This document shows, piece after piece, positions 23,901 through 29,900 of a stretch of DNA of 64,000 bases. This DNA comes from Aplectana chamaeleonis (Eukaryota > Nematoda > Chromadorea > Rhabditida > Cosmocercidae), in contig JAPDOI010001572.1 of assembly GCA_029168955.1 (NCBI GenBank), forward strand, positions 99,667 to 163,666, in the 5' to 3' direction. The translations under genes and the position numbers were made by a program. The notes beneath the pieces were generated by a model. It saw only the letters and a program-made list of their open reading frames with translations. It searched no databases and was not told the origin of the DNA. Position 1 is the first letter of the stretch; the number at the start of each line of letters is the position of its first letter.

Positions 23901-26900
23901 GCAACCACGGGCATTTTGAGCCCGAGCGAAGAATGATGACTGGGTCTGCAGGGGTGAAGAAACGGATGTTAAACATTAATTTCTGGAAATTTAGCCTCCT
24001 GGCAAAAGCAACGATTTGGCAGTGCCGCCTGAAAGCAAAAAAAAGCTTTAAAAATATCTTGAAATATTAAAAAAATGATTAGGCGTAAATTAGTCTGGAG
24101 TAATAAAAGAACTAGGAAATGAAGTGAAATAACCGAAAATACGATTTGGTGGTCCATAATTTAACAAGCTTCTCCGTTAAACTTATCAAAACGAAATCAA
24201 GCGCGCAACGGAAAGATTAAGCCATTTTGAAAGCTGAAATAAGGGAATCATCATAGGTCAAGCTAGGTGAACGCGACGCTCCATTCCGCTTGATTTCTGT
24301 TTTGATAAGTTTAACGGAGAAGCTTGGGGATTTCAAGATATTTTTAAAGTTTTTTGCTTTTAGGCGGCACTGTCAAATCGTTACTTTTGCCAGGAAGCCA
24401 AATTTCCAGAAAATTTCATATTTTTCCGAAGGTTCCATTTCTGACTTCAACTTTGCTTCACGATTTCCATCTTGGAATGATGAAACATCTAACAGACTAT
24501 ATTGTCGTATGAGTGCAATTTCTGAAACTCATTACCCACAGCCATAAAAGTACCCCTCGTCGCCGAACTTTGCGCAACAGGTGAAAAATCGATATTATTG
24601 ATCAAATATATTCGGTTGTGCATGATGAGAAGAATTTCCCAAACAAGGGACTTAGAGCCATCGGCATCAACACCCATTGCGAAGTTTGTGTAACAGGCAA
24701 AAAATCGATATTATTGATTGGTATTAATCGACAATGTTTGATGAGTAAAATTCCCGAATCAAGAGACCCGTACCCATCAACAATCGCCACTCCTCGAGGC
24801 ATTTTGTGCAATAAGCTCGAAAATCAATAATCTTGATTTTTGATCGATGACGTGTCATTAGTACGAATTGTGAAAAGTTCAGTACTTACCTTCGACGACC
24901 TGTGCTGATTGGCTGCAGATTCACCCACACAGCAGCCGTAGCATGCCTAAGCAGTTTCCGTGCTCCACGGCTAATTTAGTATTTGAAACCCACGATTTTG
25001 AGGGACCCTTCAAAGTTAAGGTATCAAGTTCAAATTGGAATAGGAGCGACCTGCATCCATTTTCAGCCTCCTGTCCGAGAATGAGCTTCCTAGCTCAATT
25101 TTAAGTGAACCAACAAGATCGTGTACGCCGTCTGAATAAAAAAAGGAGATTAACAACGAAAACGAGCGGTTTTTCATATTTTTCTCAAACCTTAGGTAAC
25201 CAATCTAAACCATTTTTGGACATCAGTCTCAACTTTTTGCGCTCTTTTCAATGCAATTTAGACCTAATTTCCACGTTTACTCTAAACTCATATCTCGAAA
25301 AAGCAGTTGCGCGCATGGCCGGTTCAAAACCAATTCTGGTAGCTTCGCGCGCATCATAATTTTCATTTTCGCTTGTCAATAAGTTGGTCTCACACACTTG
25401 CATATAACTGGCCCTTATCTGTACGGTTGATATGAAGTCAAATATTTACACTAATTAGACATCTAGCTTCAGTTTTCGTACACTCGATTGATTCTGTTAA
25501 CCCTATATGCCTTGTTTGCATGGTAAGACATGTGTAAGCTCAAAATGAAGAGCTCTTCATGCTGATTCTAAATATGCCCCTAGCAACCGGAACGGACCAC
25601 ATTGAACGAAGTTATGGCAAAGCGGCGCTTTTCGGCGGAAAAAAACGCCGAAAGCGCCGTTTTTCCCAAAGTCGCGGGCGGTATTGTACTCCTGAAGCAT
25701 GTTTAAGTGCTTCTATGGGATAAACAAAAGGGTGCACTTCTACGCAATAATCCTCGTAGTTCTACTGTAAACACGTTCCAGAACATTCTAGGGCTTGTTC
25801 TGCCTATGCCACAACGTTTTGGAACACTATGTTCTAGATGTTGTAGGTATAAGTACTGAGTATTAATAATCAGTGTTAAACATTCTCTGAATGCCTCAAG
25901 GATTTTCAGAGAAAAAACATTTTCACAGCTTTCCGGAAAGGAAGGGTGTTGCGGATTGTAACTAGTTCCTCGGGAGGGGCACCGTTGCGCCGGTATTTGC
26001 GCTCTAGCCGGCCGGCATGGTTAGCGGCCGGCTGTCACTCTGCGCATTGCCTTGGCACGTTGCCCCGGCGCATTGCGCGGTGGCCGCGCCTACCTTAGCC
26101 TCTGCCCCCTTGGCAGTCTCCCCCCGGCGCGGCGCATGCAGCCACGGCGCTCGCCTCCGCTGGCATGATTCATGCTTATCCAGCGCTGGCTTGAGCTCGA
26201 GAGCTCATTCCCCGCCAGCCCTTTGGGCTCATGTCTACCTTGGTGTATACAGCGACCTCGCATCTGTTGCACTTAATGCCACACCGCGGTGGCGAGCGCC
26301 AGGGCCAAACTTTTACGGATTTAATACCTGTTTCATTCGCGTAGTCTGACAGAGAGGAAGCTGGTCGCCACCAGCTGCTGTTGAGGAATTCCGCCTGGCA
26401 TCAGCGTGTCAGGGACCAGACCGCACCTAACCTCTGGTTCCGAGCCAGATTTACTCTGTTCCCTGGCGCCTTTATGCGGAGCAAGGGCGGAGACAGCGTG
26501 ACATCGTGGAGAGAAGGAGACGCAACGTACGCACGCAGGCGCACGCGACGAACGGAAATAAATCACACTCGGAAACAGAGGATTAGCCTTCCCTGGAGGA
26601 GGGTCAAGGGAAGGCAGAACTACCGCTCGAGGCTCCAATTATTTGCAGCGCTAGTATTCACAACCGCCATGATATTCGCCACTATCTAGAGATCCGGAAA
26701 ACGCTCCCTAAGGATTTGAAAGGATCCCAGGTGCTCTAGGTTTTTCCGTTATTAGGATAAAGCAGTATATGTGGTCTACAACAATGGAAGCAGGACCTGG
26801 TGAAGTTGCGGACTCTTCCAAACATACTATAGTCTGATTGTGTTATCACTCACTTTTTTCGGAATAACTGAGATTAGTCGGTGAGTTTTTGTTTCCTCTC

Positions 26901-29900
26901 TCACATTTTCACTTGTCTTCATTGCTTCCCCAGTGTCGTCGTATCGGTGATAACACAGACTCACCGATCTATCACGGCTGTATCGGAAAAATGAGTGATA
27001 CCACTAACAAACTACCGTATGTTAGGACGAGTCCGCAACCTCACCAGGTCCTACTTCCAATGCTGTAGAATATAGTTCATCTGCGCAATCGAGTTCAGTC
27101 TCCATTATCACAATCCTAGAAGCGAAGAGGTTGTTTAAAAAAATTCAACTATGAAAATGAAGAAATCATTCTCGAAACAACCGTTTCGCTTCCACGATTC
27201 TGAGAATGATGCGGACTGAACGCGATTGGGCAACTAGATCATATCTTTATCTTCTTGTTTCATTTTCTTAATTGTGCTTTGTGTGTTTTTTGCATAGCGG
27301 TTTCCACTTACCTTAGGCCGTGCCAATTTGACCCCTGTTCATGCCACCACAGGCATGTCGGCCGGGCTAGGATCCAGAGATTGCCACGACGACTTATTCT
27401 ACTAATCAAAAAAAAGTCAATTATTCGAACTTTCCTATTCGAACCAGTGTCCCTTCGGATCCCTAGCCCGTGGCAGCCACGCGACATGAAGGCGCAGTCC
27501 CCTGGCAGAAGTATAGTTAGGGTTAGTTTCCAACGAAGAAAAAGCTTTAGTCAATGTTAAGTAACGACAAGTGTGCTTGGAAATGAAAGCATACTAATTG
27601 TAATACGAAGAAAAAGGTTAAATGTAACAATACCACCTCTACAACAAAACAAGTGAAGAACGTCTATACATAACGGCACCGCCAAAACGATAAACCGGCT
27701 TCGCCGGCCACCCTTCATGTAGTATTCGTTTGGCGTCGCCAAACGATGTGCCGGCTTCGCCGGCTACCTTCTACGTAGTAATCGTTTGGCTTCGCCAAAC
27801 GATGAACCGTCTTCGCCGGCCACCTTTTATTTAGTATTCTTTTGGCTTCGCTAAACGATGGGCCGGCTTTGCCGACCCTCCTCCATTCAACAGGCGTAGT
27901 ATTCGTTTGACTTCGCCGGAGGAGGGTCGGCGAAGCCGGCCCATCGTTTGGCGAAGCCAAACGAATACTACTTGGAGGGTGGCCGGCGAAGCCGGCCCAT
28001 TGTTTGGGAACAGACGCAGTAATCGCTTGGCTCGGCTAAACGATGGGCAGGCTTGGCCGGCAGTCCACCATGTAGTATTCGTTTGGCTTCGATAAACGAT
28101 GGGCCGGCTTCGACGACCTTCCTCCATTCAACAGGCGCAGTATACGTTTGGCTTGTATTCTTTTGGCTTCGCTTAGCGAAGGGCCGTCCTCGCCGACAGT
28201 CCTCCATTCAGTAGGGGCAGTATTCATTTGTCGTCGCCAGCCGATAGGCCAGCCTTGCCGCCCTCCCCCCATGCAGTATTCGTTTAGCTTCACCAAACGA
28301 TGGGCCGGCTTGTTTGGCTTAGACAGACTCCCCCCTCTACGCGGCACTCACGATGGGCGGGCTTTCAGAAAAATTTCCTGACAAGATATCATGGCCTCAG
28401 CTGCAGCGACTGTGGTATACTGCGCTCCGAGACGTCATGCCCTAAATCGACGACTGTCCACCATCTCCATCAGGAATCCGGTCTGCTCTTTCAGCAGCAT
28501 TGCTTGTTGCAGTCTCAGCAGTTCCTAATCGGCATTGTCACGAATGCGGCCAATCCTAGCCATTCCCTCCTATCATCTGCCCCGACCCATAACGATACGC
28601 ACACCGCCCCACGCTGCTTGATCTACCGCCGACCATAGGTTCGTTGGTGTGGAGAAAGCGGTCCGAGAGGTGAGGGTTGTTTAGGATACCTGAGTGGGCA
28701 ATGGTGAAGGTTCCCTAAAGACTTGCAACTTCAAAATTTGCCGTTTTCTTAATCCTCTTTCCCTTGCATTCAACATATTTTTTATCATTGATTTTAAAAC
28801 ATTATTTTTCATTAGCTGACCTCCTTGAGAAATGCTTCATTCTCAATGAAATGATCTGCCTATGTCATGAAAAATGTCCTTTGAGCTGTCTTGGAGTCAA
28901 ACGTTTTCGGAAAATTTTTCCAAGCGATTATTCAAGAACTAGGTGTTCTTCGCTCATAACATTTTTGCACTTTAGGATGAATCTTTGAACGGAGCTGTTT
29001 CCAAAACCTTCATGGCATTTCGCGTCGAATAATGTTTTCGATTTGAGGAAAATACGTTTCCAGTCTCTCAGCCGATTTGAATCTCTGAAATAACGTTTCT
29101 TTCACCAAAAGCAATCAGTTTTTCGTCCACAACTTTCTTACCCAAGAAGATAGCCCTTTGGTCAAGGCTGTTTTCAGAATCCCCATAAAGTTCTGTATCG
29201 AATAGCGTTTTCAGTTTCAACAGATACGTTCCCCTTCTTCCAGCCGATTTCAGGTTGTAAAGTGCCTTTTTTTCGCTTTGAGCTATCGGTTTTTCGTCCA
29301 TAACTTTTCTGTGCTTGGAGATAGACCTTTGGTGAAGGTTGTTTTAAGACTCTCGATGGAACTCTGCGTCGACTAGTGTTTTGAGTTTGGAAAAATATTT
29401 TCTCGATCCTTCAGCCTAATTAATTTTACAAAACACCGGTTTCTCGCCTATAACTCTTCATCCTTTGAAGATAGGGTTCTAGTGAAGGCTGTTTTTGCAA
29501 TCTACGTAAAATTCTGCGTCGAATGGTATATCGGGTTTCTAACTTTGCTTGCTCCATAAGCCAGCCAGGTCGGTGGAGCCGAGCTCCATAGTTATCTCCA
29601 TAGGGTGCCCTCGCCTCTATGGTTTAAAAGAGAAACGCAGAATTCTGCTGGAGCCCACAACGGGCAACAGGTTCAAGGCCTGCACACACAGGATATATGA
29701 GCCAGTCCCCAAATGTCCTGGTTGTCAACATGTTGGACATGATGGCCTTTCTCTCTTGTTTTCTTTTGTTTTTAGCTTTTGTTTTTTAGTTTTCTTCAGT
29801 TTTTTAGTTGTAATAATGATTATTTTTTAGGTGCTTGCGCAGAAGGGGCACACGGTTTTGCACTTCCCCACGCCCTTTTTTCCGGTCCGCAGTGACTCCT

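Larger units (their letters stand above)
19974..25688. mobile_element. 5.7-kb TIR element (family A), non-autonomous
   Basis: The ends are inverted repeats starting TACAATACCGCCCGCGACTT. They continue with GC-rich self-complementary CGCCGAAAA/TTTTCGGCG strings and about 300 bp of subterminal homology. The left arm extends to about 20640 and matches, inverted, 23680-23985; about 1.4 kb then interrupts the right arm before it resumes near 25370. TA at both tips suggests a TA-target superfamily. A second family member is at 52909-58465. No transposase-like frame was found. Confidence 0.8.

Noticed and set aside
27676..28330. Bacterial contamination, because of REP-like palindromes
   Set aside because: The flanks on both sides are typical of the rest of the window and include MITEs of local families. 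I cannot exclude an assembly error without read data.
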